Shown piece by piece: positions 7,712 through 15,402 of a stretch of 45,524 bases of DNA. The DNA is from Candidatus Nanopelagicales bacterium. GTDB lineage: Bacteria; Actinomycetota; Actinomycetes; S36-B12; CAIYMF01. Each line of letters opens with the position of its first letter. Positions within the stretch are counted from its first letter, which is position 1. The notes beneath the pieces are model-generated. The model saw nothing but the letters and a program-made list of their open reading frames with translations, was not told where the DNA came from and made no database searches. The translations under genes were made by a program, and so were the position numbers. The DNA lies in NCBI GenBank assembly GCA_025456065.1, contig JALOLH010000004.1:1-45524 (forward strand), given 5' to 3'.

Positions 7712-8545
7712 GTGCTCGTCACGCGGATCGCCCCGACCCCCTCGGGTCACCTGCACGTGGGCAACGCCGTCAACGCGCTGCTCACCGCGTGGCTGGCCCG
7801 CGACCACGGCGGCCGGCTGCTGCTGCGCATCGACGACTTCGACACCGGCCGCGCCCGGGCCGCCTACCTCGCCGACGTGTTCGCCACGCTGGCCTGGCTC
7901 GGCATCACCCCCGACGACGGGCCGGCCGATCCGAGCGACTTCCACGCGCGGTGGTCGATGGCCCGACGGACCGGCGAGTTCCGCACGGCCGCCGAGCGGC
8001 TGCGCCTGGCCCACCCGGACGACGTCTTCACCTGCCGCTGCTCGCGCCGTTCGCTGGTGGACGGCGCCTGCGGTGCCGGCTGCCGGGAGCGGGCGCTGCC
8101 CCTGGTGCCGGGCACGACGGTCCTGCGGCTGCACGTGCCCCCGGGCGTGGTCGTGCCGGTGCGCGCTGCCGTCCCGGAGGCGCCCACGACGCTGCCGGTC
8201 CCGGCCGGGGACCACGTGCTGTGGCGCCGCGACGACCTGCCCGCGTACCAGCTGGGCTCGGTGCTCGCCGACGAGGCACTCGGGGTGACCGCGATCGTCC
8301 GCGGCGTCGACCTGCTGGCGTCCTCGGCGCTGCAGCTGCACCTGGCCGCCCTGCTGCCGGCACCGCGCTTCCAGCAGGTGGACCTGCGCCACCATGCCCT
8401 GCTCACCGGCCCCAACGGCGACAAGCTGAGCAAGAGCGCCGGCGCCCAGGCCCATCCGATGCTGCGCACGCCCGAGCTCCGCGCGCGGGTCGAGGGCTGG
8501 GCCCAGTCGCTCGGCGCCCCCGTCGGCATCCCCCCGCCGCCGTGA
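7712..8545 (+). CDS. Glutamyl-tRNA synthetase-like protein (GluQ-type, catalytic domain only)
   Basis: A 277-residue class I aminoacyl-tRNA synthetase catalytic domain without an anticodon-binding domain. The HIGH-like motif is in PTPSGHLHVGN (residues 8-18) and the KMSKS-like motif is KLSKS at 238-242. Cysteines C108, C110, C120 and C124 form a CxC-x9-CxxxC arrangement, corresponding to the zinc site of GluQ, where the third ligand is a tyrosine in E. coli. GluQ enzymes glutamylate the queuosine of tRNA-Asp; this protein belongs to that superfamily, but its exact substrate is uncertain. It starts 2 nt after the exporter ATPase stop, so it is co-transcribed with polymer export genes, an unexpected partner. 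Confidence 0.75.
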   Translation: MLVTRIAPTPSGHLHVGNAVNALLTAWLARDHGGRLLLRIDDFDTGRARAAYLADVFATLAWLGITPDDGPADPSDFHARWSMARRTGEFRTAAERLRLAHPDDVFTCRCSRRSLVDGACGAGCRERALPLVPGTTVLRLHVPPGVVVPVRAAVPEAPTTLPVPAGDHVLWRRDDLPAYQLGSVLADEALGVTAIVRGVDLLASSALQLHLAALLPAPRFQQVDLRHHALLTGPNGDKLSKSAGAQAHPMLRTPELRARVEGWAQSLGAPVGIPPPP

Positions 8546-8567
8546 GCATCACCCGCCGCCGTGATCG

Positions 8568-8585
8568 CACCGGCGCGCCCCGGTG
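8568..8585. terminator. Convergent hairpin between the GluQ-like and aldose-epimerase genes
   Basis: A perfect 6-bp stem CACCGG/CCGGTG with a 6-nt loop lies in the 60-nt gap between stop codons at 8545 and 8606. A neighbouring ATCAC/GTGAT pair (8549-8566) may form an alternative stem. It has no T-tract; a bidirectional terminator is likely by position. Confidence 0.45.
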
Positions 8586-8605
8586 ATCCGGACAGGTGGG
8601 CGACC

Positions 8606-9577
8606 TCAGCTGGTCCGGTCGACCGAGATCGTGAAGGCGGCCCGGAAGGACCGGCCGCGGGGCACGACCTCCATCGGGTCCTGGCCCGAGAACGGGTCGC
8701 TCGCCGCGGTCATCGGCTCGACGCAGATGTGGTCGCGGTGCGGGGGCCCGTAGAGGATCGCCCAGTCGTAGCCGGTGTCGAACCGGATCGACATCTTGCG
8801 GCCGTTGCCGCGGATGAAGGCCGTCGTGCCGTTCTCGACGTCGGCGAACAGGTCGTCGAGCCGGCGCTCGCCGAGCTTGCCCACGATCGGCTCGACATCC
8901 TCGCGGGTGCCCTCCGGGAGCAGCGTGGGCCCCAGCGGGCAGCGCCTGGTGAAGGGGAAGTACACCTCCCACTCGCGGCGTGGGAGGCCCGGGATGCGCA
9001 GGTAGGGGTGCCAGCCGAAGGCGATCGGCACCTCGTCCTGGCCGATCGCGTGGATCTCGGTGCTGAACGTCAGCGAGGTGGACCGCAGGCTGGCCTTGAA
9101 GTCGATGCGGTGCTCGAAGGGGAAGGCCGAGAAGTCGATGCGGCGCTGGTCGAACGTCAGCTGGGCGGTGATCGAGGCCTCCGTGGCGCTGGTCTCGAGC
9201 GCGACGACCTCCCAGTCCGGGCTGCCGCGCAGGAGGCCGTGGATCGGCTGGCCGTGGGCGTCGAAGCGCAGGTGCGGGGTGTTCGGGTTCACGTCGATCC
9301 GCCGGATGCCACCACCCTCGTGGACGACGGCGTAGGCCATCCGGCCCAGACGGTTGGCCCAGGGGGCGAGGATGGGCACGCCGAAGGTCCGGCCGGTCTC
9401 CAGGTACCCCTGCAGCCCGTAGCGCTGGCCGAGCATCTCGTCGCCGTCGTGGGTCATCGAGGAGCAGACCATCCCGGCCCGCGGCACGAACGTCGCCCTG
9501 ACGTTGGCCGGGGAGACCAACGTCAGGGCCTCGTACTCGGGCAGGTCCGGGTGCGGGCCGCGGGTGATCTCGTACAC
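8606..9577 (-). CDS. Aldose 1-epimerase family protein (galactose mutarotase-like fold)
   Basis: A 323-residue protein of the aldose-epimerase/YeaD-type beta-sandwich fold. It has the FGVPILAPWANRLGRM segment (the family substrate-binding Asn-Arg), a QPIHGLLRGSPDW segment with the conserved His, FGWHPYLRIPG with the second His, and a late ICVEPMTAASDPFSG segment supplying the general-base Glu. It would catalyse mutarotation of free or phosphorylated sugars in the cytoplasm; which sugar is unknown. The GTG start lies 10 nt after the acyl-CoA dehydrogenase stop, and its own leaderless -10 (TAGGCT) begins with that stop codon, so it can be transcribed independently of its neighbour. Confidence 0.85.
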   Translation of the reverse strand: MYEITRGPHPDLPEYEALTLVSPANVRATFVPRAGMVCSSMTHDGDEMLGQRYGLQGYLETGRTFGVPILAPWANRLGRMAYAVVHEGGGIRRIDVNPNTPHLRFDAHGQPIHGLLRGSPDWEVVALETSATEASITAQLTFDQRRIDFSAFPFEHRIDFKASLRSTSLTFSTEIHAIGQDEVPIAFGWHPYLRIPGLPRREWEVYFPFTRRCPLGPTLLPEGTREDVEPIVGKLGERRLDDLFADVENGTTAFIRGNGRKMSIRFDTGYDWAILYGPPHRDHICVEPMTAASDPFSGQDPMEVVPRGRSFRAAFTISVDRTS

Positions 9578-9584
9578 GCCCGCG

Positions 9585-9590
9585 AGCCTA
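9585..9590 (-). promoter_or_regulatory. Leaderless -10 (TAGGCT) overlapping the upstream stop codon
   Basis: On the minus strand the TAG stop of the acyl-CoA dehydrogenase (9590-9588) is the first half of TAGGCT, which is followed by 7 nt and the GTG start at 9577 of the aldose-epimerase-like gene. Confidence 0.55.
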
Positions 9591-10745
9591 TTCCACGGGC
9601 AGCCCGAGATCGCGGGCGATGAGCATGCGCTGGACCTCGGAGGTCCCCTCCCCGATCTCGAGGATCTTCGCGTCGCGGTAGAAGCGGCCCACCGCCGACT
9701 CGATCGTGAAGCCGTACCCCCCGTGCACCTGCGTGGCGACCCGCGCGTTGTCCATCGCGGCCTCCGACGAGTACAGCTTGGCGATGCTGGCCTCCTGGGC
9801 GAACGGCTCGCCGGCCACCATCAGCGCGGCGGCCTGCCGCCAGGCCAGCCGGGACAGGTGCGCCCGCACCTGCATGTCGGCGATCATGAACTGGATGGAC
9901 TGGCGGGTGCCGATGGCCCGGCCGAACGACTCCCGCGTGGCCGCGTAGGCCAGCGACTCGTCGACGCACCCCTGGGCCAGGCCCGCGGCGAGCGCGGCGA
10001 TGGCCACCCGGCCCTCGGCCAGGGTCGAGAGGAACTGCGCGTAGCCGCGGCCGCGCTCGCCGAGCAGGTTCGCGGCCGGCACCCGGACGTCGGCGAAGCC
10101 CAGCTCGTGGGTGTCCGAGGCGTTCCAGCCGACCTTGTCGTACTCCTTGGCCACCGTGAAGCCGGGGGTGCCCGCCGGCACGATGATCGCCGAGATCTCC
10201 GGCCGGCCGTCCGGACGGGTCCCCGTGCGGGCGGCGACCGTCACCAGGCCGGTGATCGCGGTCCCCGAGTTGGTGATGAACGACTTCGAGCCGTTGATCA
10301 CCCAGGTGTCGCCCTCGAGCACCGCCGTGGTCCGTACGCTGCCGGCGTCCGACCCGCTGCCGGCCTCGGTCAAGCCGAACCCGCCGAGCATCTCCCCGGC
10401 GGCCAGCCGCGGCAGCCACTGCTGCTGCTGCTCCGGCGTGCCGAAGCGCAGGATCGGCATCGCCCCCAGCGAGACGCCCGCCTCGAGGGTGATCGCGATC
10501 GAGGAGTCGACCCGGGCCAGCTCCTCGATGGCCACGCACAGGGCGAGGTAGTCCCCGCCCATGCCGCCGTGCTCCTCGGGGATGGGCAGGCCGAACAGGC
10601 CCATCTCGCCCATCCGCCGCACGAGCGGCAGGGGGAACTCCCCGCGCCGGTAGTAGTCGCCGATGACGGGGGCCACCTCGTCGCGGGCGAACTCCTCGAC
10701 GACCTTGCGCAGCTGCTCGTGCTCGGCGGACAGGGCGAGGGTCAC
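9588..10745 (-). CDS. Acyl-CoA dehydrogenase (second copy)
   Basis: A 385-residue FAD acyl-CoA dehydrogenase. Landmarks are GFGLTEAGSGSDAG and SKSFITNSG in the flavin/substrate middle domain, the FMIADMQVRAHLSRL helix, and GEGTSEVQRMLIARDLG at the C-terminus with the catalytic glutamate. It is distinct from the FadE25-like protein and probably has a different chain-length or branch preference, which the sequence does not settle. I chose GTG 10745 because GGAGG lies 8 nt upstream and the protein then starts VTLALSAEHEQLR like its relatives; an in-frame ATG at 10787 is the alternative. Its terminal stop codon is embedded in the promoter of the next gene. Confidence 0.92.
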   Translation of the reverse strand: MTLALSAEHEQLRKVVEEFARDEVAPVIGDYYRRGEFPLPLVRRMGEMGLFGLPIPEEHGGMGGDYLALCVAIEELARVDSSIAITLEAGVSLGAMPILRFGTPEQQQQWLPRLAAGEMLGGFGLTEAGSGSDAGSVRTTAVLEGDTWVINGSKSFITNSGTAITGLVTVAARTGTRPDGRPEISAIIVPAGTPGFTVAKEYDKVGWNASDTHELGFADVRVPAANLLGERGRGYAQFLSTLAEGRVAIAALAAGLAQGCVDESLAYAATRESFGRAIGTRQSIQFMIADMQVRAHLSRLAWRQAAALMVAGEPFAQEASIAKLYSSEAAMDNARVATQVHGGYGFTIESAVGRFYRDAKILEIGEGTSEVQRMLIARDLGLPVE

Positions 10746-10792
10746 GGTCGGCACCTCCTGGGACGGGCAGCACGGGAACGGCTGCATGGTCC

Positions 10793-10798
10793 ACGGTA
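10793..10798 (-). promoter_or_regulatory. -10 element (TACCGT) of the second acyl-CoA dehydrogenase gene
   Basis: TACCGT on the minus strand predicts a transcript starting near 10787-10785, giving a leader of about 40 nt that contains the GGAGG ribosome binding site before GTG 10745. Confidence 0.45.
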
Positions 10799-10820
10799 GT
10801 CCGCTCCCGGTGAGACACTT

Positions 10821-10830
10821 CACTGCAGTG
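10821..10830. promoter_or_regulatory. Perfect 10-bp palindrome (CACTGCAGTG), possible operator
   Basis: CACTGCAGTG is perfectly palindromic and lies in the divergent region between the acyl-CoA dehydrogenase and the GtrA gene, about 35-43 bp upstream of the predicted dehydrogenase transcription start, i.e. over its -35 zone. A dimeric repressor site is plausible; no regulator gene is adjacent. Confidence 0.3.
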
Positions 10831-10868
10831 GCCGGTGTGGAGCATCCGGTCGCGGGTATGAAACGCCC

Positions 10869-11375
10869 ATGCCGCAGGTGGTGGAGTTGGACGCGCACAG
10901 GGTCGGTGCCGGGGTCGGCGCTGCCGCGCGCCGGCTCGGCAGCGAGGTCGCGAAGTTCGGGACCGTCGGGGCACTGGCGTTCGTGATCGACGTCGGCCTG
11001 TTCAACCTGCTGCGCGCCACCGTCCTGCAGGACAGCCCGCTGACGGCCAAGGGCATCAGCGTGATCGCGGCGACGACCTTCGCCTTCCTGGCCAACCGGC
11101 ACTGGACCTACCGCGATCGGGCCCGCACCGGCTACCGCCGCGAGACCGTCCTGTTCTTCGCCACGAACGGCGCCGCCCTGCTGATCTCCTGGGCCTGCCT
11201 GGCGATCTCGCACTACCTGCTCGGCCTGGACAGCCAGCTCGCGGACAACATCAGCGGCAACATCATCGGCGTGGGCCTCGGGACGCTGTTCCGCTTCTGG
11301 GTCTACCGCACCTGGGTCTTCCCCGAGGAGGCCCTGCCACCGTCGCCGGCCGAGCAGCCCTCGCGCGTCGCCTGA
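10869..11375 (+). CDS. GtrA family membrane protein
   Basis: A 168-residue integral membrane protein of the GtrA/DPMS-like family. Four hydrophobic segments follow the conserved entry KFGTVGALAFVIDVGLFNLLR, and the TTFAFLANRHWTYRD motif between TM2 and TM3 and the FRFWVYRTWVF motif at the end are diagnostic. Family members take part in handling polyprenyl-phosphate-linked sugars for cell-envelope glycosylation. A GtrA gene next to purK is conserved in mycobacteria (Rv3277). The region 11376-11484 after it holds an 11-nt direct repeat (CAATCGCCCCC twice, 11411-11432) and a hairpin. Confidence 0.88.
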   Translation: MPQVVELDAHRVGAGVGAAARRLGSEVAKFGTVGALAFVIDVGLFNLLRATVLQDSPLTAKGISVIAATTFAFLANRHWTYRDRARTGYRRETVLFFATNGAALLISWACLAISHYLLGLDSQLADNISGNIIGVGLGTLFRFWVYRTWVFPEEALPPSPAEQPSRVA

Positions 11376-11461
11376 CCGTCACCGACCCGGCAGCGCCCGC
11401 CATCCCGCACCAATCGCCCCCCAATCGCCCCCCGTCGTCGCCCCTCGTGCTCGCGTCGGCC

Positions 11462-11484
11462 GCCGGACCGCTCTGCGGGCCGGC
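11462..11484. terminator. Bidirectional hairpin between the GtrA gene and the adenylate cyclase gene
   Basis: The arms GCCGG and CCGGC (5 bp) enclose CCGC/GCGG (4 bp) with one A-G mismatch and a TCT loop, ending immediately before the cyclase stop codon at 11485. It serves both convergent genes by position. Confidence 0.5.
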
Positions 11485-12492
11485 TCAGCGCGGCCGGGAG
11501 ACCGAGGCGGCCCGGACCAGCCCGATCCCGCGCAGCGCGCGCGGACGGTGGTGGCGCACGAGGTAGGCACCCGGATCCCCGAGGCCCTCCTCGGTCGCCG
11601 GGTCGATCATGGTGCCACCGGGCTTGGCGATCGCCGTCAGGCGGCTGGCCCGGTTCACCGTCTCGCCGTAGTAGTCGCCCATGAGGGAGATGAGCCGGCC
11701 GGTCGCCAGGCCGATCCGCAGGCGGGTCGGGGGGTCACCGGCGCGCGGCAGCGCGTGCATCGACAGGGCGATCCCGACCGCGGTGTCCGGGTCCTCGGCC
11801 ACGAACATGACCTCGTCGCCCAGGGTCTTCACCAGCCGGGCGCCGTGCCCGGCGACGATGTCGGCGGCCCCGGTCTCGAACGCCTCGACCATGGCGGACA
11901 GCTCGTCCTCGCCCAGCACGCGGGCCAGCCGCGTGAACCCGGCGATGTCGGCGAAGCCGACGGTGGCCGCGGCGAGGTCGCCGGGCTCGTGGATCCCCTC
12001 CCCCTGGCCGGGCACCTCGGTCATCGCCAGCACCCGCCCGGCCAGCGCCGCGAGGTGGCGCCGCCAGGCGTGCACGAGCAGCGACTCCAGGCCCGGCAGC
12101 ACCTCGGCCATCCCCTCGCCCACCCGGGCCATCTCCACCGGCTCGTCGGCCTCGGCGAGGATCCGCGCCATCGTGTCGACCTGCCAGTCGGCGAGGCGGG
12201 AGGCGGTCTGCCCGAGGCTGCGCACGATCTCCACCGCTCGGGCCTCGTCGAGCAGCCCGTCGCGGGTCCAGCCCACCAGCAGCTGCAGGGCGGCGACGTC
12301 AGTGCGGGTGAAGGCGAGGCGCTCGCCACCGACGTCCGCGAAGCCCATGGCCCGCCAGTAGGGCCGTGCCTGCTCGACGGTCAGCCCGGCTGCGGCCGAG
12401 GCCTCCTCACGGGTCAGCTCGAGGGGCGCGGCCAGGACGAGCGCGGTGAGCCGGGCCAGCGCCTCGGCGCGCGGGTCGGGGGCGTCGGTCAC
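11485..12492 (-). CDS. Class III adenylate cyclase with an Rv1264-like N-terminal regulatory domain
   Basis: A 335-residue soluble cyclase making cAMP from ATP. Residues 1-165 resemble the helical adenylate cyclase regulatory domain of mycobacterial Rv1264, a pH-sensing autoinhibitory module. In the catalytic domain the metal-binding aspartates are D182 (FADIAGFT) and D226 (KTLGDEVMF), the adenine-specifying pair is K222 and D273, and the transition-state residues are N280 and R284 (VNRASRL). The spacing between these residues matches that known for Rv1264, so it should be active and ATP-specific. The GTG start overlaps the birA stop as GTGA, so it is translated in the birA transcript, a similar position to Rv3278c-Rv3279c, although that neighbour is a different protein. 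Confidence 0.9.
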   Translation of the reverse strand: MTDAPDPRAEALARLTALVLAAPLELTREEASAAAGLTVEQARPYWRAMGFADVGGERLAFTRTDVAALQLLVGWTRDGLLDEARAVEIVRSLGQTASRLADWQVDTMARILAEADEPVEMARVGEGMAEVLPGLESLLVHAWRRHLAALAGRVLAMTEVPGQGEGIHEPGDLAAATVGFADIAGFTRLARVLGEDELSAMVEAFETGAADIVAGHGARLVKTLGDEVMFVAEDPDTAVGIALSMHALPRAGDPPTRLRIGLATGRLISLMGDYYGETVNRASRLTAIAKPGGTMIDPATEEGLGDPGAYLVRHHRPRALRGIGLVRAASVSRPR

Positions 12493-13415
12493 CGTGCGAC
12501 AGCGTGCACCACGTCGCCCACGACGACGGGCACCTCGCCCCCGTCGGTCGCGACGAGCAGCTCGCCGCGCGGACCGATCCCCGCACCGACGCCGACCAGG
12601 TCCCCGGCCCCTGGCCGGACGACCCGCAGCTCGGCACCGATCGAGGTGCACCGGTCGCGGTAGGCATCCAGCAGCCGGTCCAGCGCCGCCGGCTCGGTGC
12701 CGACCGCGTCCCATGCGGTGTACCAGTGCTCGATGCGCGACAGCGCGCGGCCGATGAGCTTCGCGCGGCGCGGCCGGGGGACCCCGGCCAGCGTGAGCGA
12801 GGTGGCGGCGGGCACCGGCAGGTCGGCCTCGGCGAGGTCGACGTTGATGCCCACGCCGAGGATGACGGCCCCGGTCTCGGCATCCCGCTCGGCGAGGATC
12901 CCGCCGACCTTGCCGCCGCGCCCGCTCGGGGCGTCCTCGTCGCGCAGGACCAGGTCGTTGGGCCACTTCAGGCCGGTGGGCACGCCCGTGACGAACTCCA
13001 TCGCCTCGCAGACCGCGACGCCGGCGAGCAGCGGCAGGACCCCCCACTCGTGGGCCTCGTCAGCCGGGTGCAGCACGACGGAGAACATCGCGGAGGTGCC
13101 GGCCGGTGCCTCCCACGTCCGGTCCAGACGCCCGCGCCCTGCGGTCTGCAGGTCCGAGACGAGCACGACACCGGTCGGGCAGCCGGCCGCGGCCAACGCC
13201 TGGCCGACGCTGTTCGTCGAGGAGAGCTCGGGGAACACGGTGACGCTGCGCCAGGAGCCGCCGCCCTTGCGGATGGACTTCACGACGGCCGCCGTGCCCA
13301 GGTCCACGGGCCAGCCGTCGACGTACGCGACCCCGCTGGATCGGGGGCGGCCGTCGGGGCCCGGGACGAGTGGGGACGGGACCGGGTTGACCGGCCCGGA
13401 GATGGCGTCGGACAC
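12489..13415 (-). CDS. birA: Biotin--[acyl-CoA carboxylase] ligase, single-domain
   Basis: Activates biotin with ATP and attaches it to the BCCP domain of AccA (encoded at 18.5 kb). The 308-residue protein carries GRGRLDRTWEAP (biotinyl-AMP loop), LKWPNDLVL, KVGGILAE and ILGVGINVDL. There is no N-terminal helix-turn-helix, so it is a ligase only and not the repressor-type BirA. The start is GTG 13415, leaderless behind TACCTT. It is divergent from accD and appears to share a single symmetric -10 with it. The C-terminal SH3-like domain is present. Confidence 0.94.
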   Translation of the reverse strand: MSDAISGPVNPVPSPLVPGPDGRPRSSGVAYVDGWPVDLGTAAVVKSIRKGGGSWRSVTVFPELSSTNSVGQALAAAGCPTGVVLVSDLQTAGRGRLDRTWEAPAGTSAMFSVVLHPADEAHEWGVLPLLAGVAVCEAMEFVTGVPTGLKWPNDLVLRDEDAPSGRGGKVGGILAERDAETGAVILGVGINVDLAEADLPVPAATSLTLAGVPRPRRAKLIGRALSRIEHWYTAWDAVGTEPAALDRLLDAYRDRCTSIGAELRVVRPGAGDLVGVGAGIGPRGELLVATDGGEVPVVVGDVVHAVAR

Positions 13416-13420
13416 GGGGA

Positions 13421-13427
13421 TAAGGTA
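13421..13427. promoter_or_regulatory. Symmetric -10 heptamer (TAAGGTA) serving birA and accD
   Basis: The plus strand reads TAAGGT (13421-13426) and the minus strand reads TACCTT (13427-13422), both fitting TANNNT. On the minus side 6 nt separate it from the birA GTG. On the plus side the accD transcript would carry a leader of about 60 nt with GAGGAGG at 13480-13486, 6 nt before the ATG. Confidence 0.5.
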
Positions 13428-13492
13428 CTTCACGACTGGCACCCCCAGCACGGCTGCGCGAGCGCGGCCACGGCGCCACGAGGAGGACGCAC

Positions 13493-15100
13493 ATGACCGC
13501 GACCGCGCCCGATCCCGCCCCGGCTGCCGAGGCGATCGACCAGACCACCACGGCCGGCAAGCTCGCCGAGCTCGAGCACCGGCGGCACGAGGCGATCCTC
13601 GCCGGCAAGGCCGCCCGGATCGAGAAGCAGCACGCGAAGGGCAAGATGACCGCCCGGGAGCGGCTGCGCCACTTCCTCGACGAGGGCTCGTTCGTCGAGG
13701 TGGACGACCTCGCCCGGCACCGTTCCTACAACTTCGGCGGCCAGCGCAACCGGCCGTACGGCGACGGCGTGGTCACCGGCCACGGCACCATCGACGGCCG
13801 CCCCGTGTGCGTGTTCGCCCAGGACTTCACCGTCTTCGGCGGCTCCCTCGGGGAGGTCTTCGGCGAGAAGATCATCAAGGTGATGGACCTGGCCCTGCGC
13901 AACGGCTGGCCGATCATCGGGATCAACGACTCCGGCGGGGCCCGCATCCAGGAGGGCGTGGTCTCGCTGGCCATCTACGGCGAGATCTTCCGGCGCAACG
14001 TGCACGCCTCCGGCGTCATCCCGCAGATCTCGCTCATCATGGGCCCCTGCGCCGGTGGCGCGGTCTACTCCCCCGCCATCACCGACTTCACGGTCATGGT
14101 CGACAAGACCTCGCACATGTTCATCACCGGCCCGGACGTCATCAAGACGGTCACCGGCGAGGACGTCGCGTTCGAGGACCTCGGTGGCGCCCGCACCCAC
14201 AACACCAAGTCCGGTGTGGCCCACTACATGGGCGAGGACGAGCACGACGCGCTGGGCTACGTGAAGGCGCTGCTGTCCTACCTGCCGAGCAACAACCTCG
14301 AGCGGCCCCCGGTGTTCGACGCCGAGGTCGAGCTCGAGGTCACCGATCTCGACCGCGAGCTCGACGCGCTCATCCCGGACTCGCCGAACCAGCCCTACGA
14401 CATGCACCGGGTGATCGAGGCGGTCCTCGACGACCAGGAGTTCCTCGAGGTCCAGCCCCTGTTCGCGCCGAACATCGTCTGCGGGTTCGGCCGCGTCGAG
14501 GGCCACTCGGTCGGCATCGTGGCCAACCAGCCCATGCAGTTCGCCGGGACGCTGGACATCGACGCCTCGGAGAAGGCCGCCCGCTTCGTGCGCACGTGCG
14601 ACGCGTTCAACGTGCCCGTGATCACGTTCGTCGACGTGCCGGGCTTCCTGCCGGGCACCTCCCAGGAGTGGGACGGGATCATCCGCCGGGGCGCGAAGCT
14701 CATCTACGCCTACGTCGAGGCCACGGTGCCCAAGGTCACGGTCATCACGCGCAAGGCCTACGGCGGCGCCTACGTGGTCATGGGCTCCAAGCACCTCGGC
14801 GGCGACATCAACCTGTCGTGGCCGACCGGGCAGATCGCGGTGATGGGCGCCCAGGGCGCGGTCAGCATCCTGTACCGCAAGGAGCTCGCCGCGGCGCAGG
14901 ACGCCGTGGCCGCCAGGGCCCGTCTCGAGGCCGAGTACAACCTCGAGCTGGCCAACCCCTACCTGGCCGGCGAGCGGGGCTACATCGACCGCGTGGTCTT
15001 CCCCCACGAGACCCGCGCGGAGATCGTCAAGGCGCTGCGGGTGCTGCGCAACAAGCGCGAGACGCACCCGCCCAAGAAGCACGGGAACATCCCGCTGTGA
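13493..15100 (+). CDS. Acyl-CoA carboxylase beta subunit (carboxyltransferase, AccD5/PccB-like)
   Basis: Carboxyltransferase of 535 residues that moves CO2 from biotin on AccA to acetyl- or propionyl-CoA to give malonyl- or methylmalonyl-CoA. Both crotonase-like halves are present. The N-half shows [13 protein letters not shown] and [13 protein letters not shown] (oxyanion hole), and the C-half shows [19 protein letters not shown] and [11 protein letters not shown]. The position that fixes acyl specificity in Streptomyces PccB/AccB (residue 422, Asp versus Ile) aligns to Val428 here, so it is hydrophobic. A strong GAGGAGG sits 6 nt before the ATG. The stop overlaps accE as GTGA. It should form an alpha6-beta6-type complex with AccA. 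Confidence 0.95.
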   Translation: MTATAPDPAPAAEAIDQTTTAGKLAELEHRRHEAILAGKAARIEKQHAKGKMTARERLRHFLDEGSFVEVDDLARHRSYNFGGQRNRPYGDGVVTGHGTIDGRPVCVFAQDFTVFGGSLGEVFGEKIIKVMDLALRNGWPIIGINDSGGARIQEGVVSLAIYGEIFRRNVHASGVIPQISLIMGPCAGGAVYSPAITDFTVMVDKTSHMFITGPDVIKTVTGEDVAFEDLGGARTHNTKSGVAHYMGEDEHDALGYVKALLSYLPSNNLERPPVFDAEVELEVTDLDRELDALIPDSPNQPYDMHRVIEAVLDDQEFLEVQPLFAPNIVCGFGRVEGHSVGIVANQPMQFAGTLDIDASEKAARFVRTCDAFNVPVITFVDVPGFLPGTSQEWDGIIRRGAKLIYAYVEATVPKVTVITRKAYGGAYVVMGSKHLGGDINLSWPTGQIAVMGAQGAVSILYRKELAAAQDAVAARARLEAEYNLELANPYLAGERGYIDRVVFPHETRAEIVKALRVLRNKRETHPPKKHGNIPL

Positions 15101-15324
15101 GCGCCGAGCGGCACGGCGGGGAGCACCACCGGCCCGCCCTGCGGATCGTGCACGGGGACCCGACGCCCGAGGAGGTCGCCGCGCTGGTCGCGGTGCTGGC
15201 CGCGGCCGGCGGGGACGAGGGCCAGGCGCCCAGCGGCCCGGTCGCCCAGTGGGCCACGCCGGAGCGCCTGCTGCGCCGGCCCCTCGCGCCCACCGGCTGG
15301 TGGGAGTCCTCGCTGCCGCGCTGA
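15097..15324 (+). CDS. Acyl-CoA carboxylase epsilon subunit
   Basis: A 75-residue protein with the signature [20 protein letters not shown] of actinobacterial AccE/PccE, which bridges the alpha and beta subunits and stimulates activity. The Arg-rich C-terminus ([10 protein letters not shown]...WWESSLPR) is also typical. The GTG start shares four bases with the accD stop (GTGA), so translation is coupled and stoichiometric with AccD. The gene is easy to miss because a longer overlapping frame covers it. The function is inferred from the family motif and position. Confidence 0.9.
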   Translation: MSAERHGGEHHRPALRIVHGDPTPEEVAALVAVLAAAGGDEGQAPSGPVAQWATPERLLRRPLAPTGWWESSLPR

Positions 15325-15328
15325 GCGC

Positions 15329-15373
15329 CCCGAGGCGCCCGTCACGCAGCGTCCCCCTGACGGCCGCCTCGGG
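15329..15373 (+). terminator. 9-bp inverted repeat after accE
   Basis: CCCGAGGCG (15329-15337) and CGCCTCGGG (15365-15373) form a perfect 9-bp stem with a 27-nt loop between accE and the promoter of the glycosyltransferase. A smaller GCGCC/GGCGC hairpin (15325-15338) overlaps the first arm. It may terminate the accDE transcript or attenuate readthrough. Confidence 0.35.
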
Positions 15374-15389
15374 CGTCGCCGGGCGGGGC

Positions 15390-15395
15390 TAGGCT
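15390..15395 (+). promoter_or_regulatory. Leaderless -10 (TAGGCT) of the glycosyltransferase gene
   Basis: TAGGCT is followed by 7 nt and GTG 15403. The hexamer and spacing are identical to those of the aldose-epimerase-like gene. Confidence 0.6.
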
Positions 15396-15402
15396 GCGCG
15401 GC

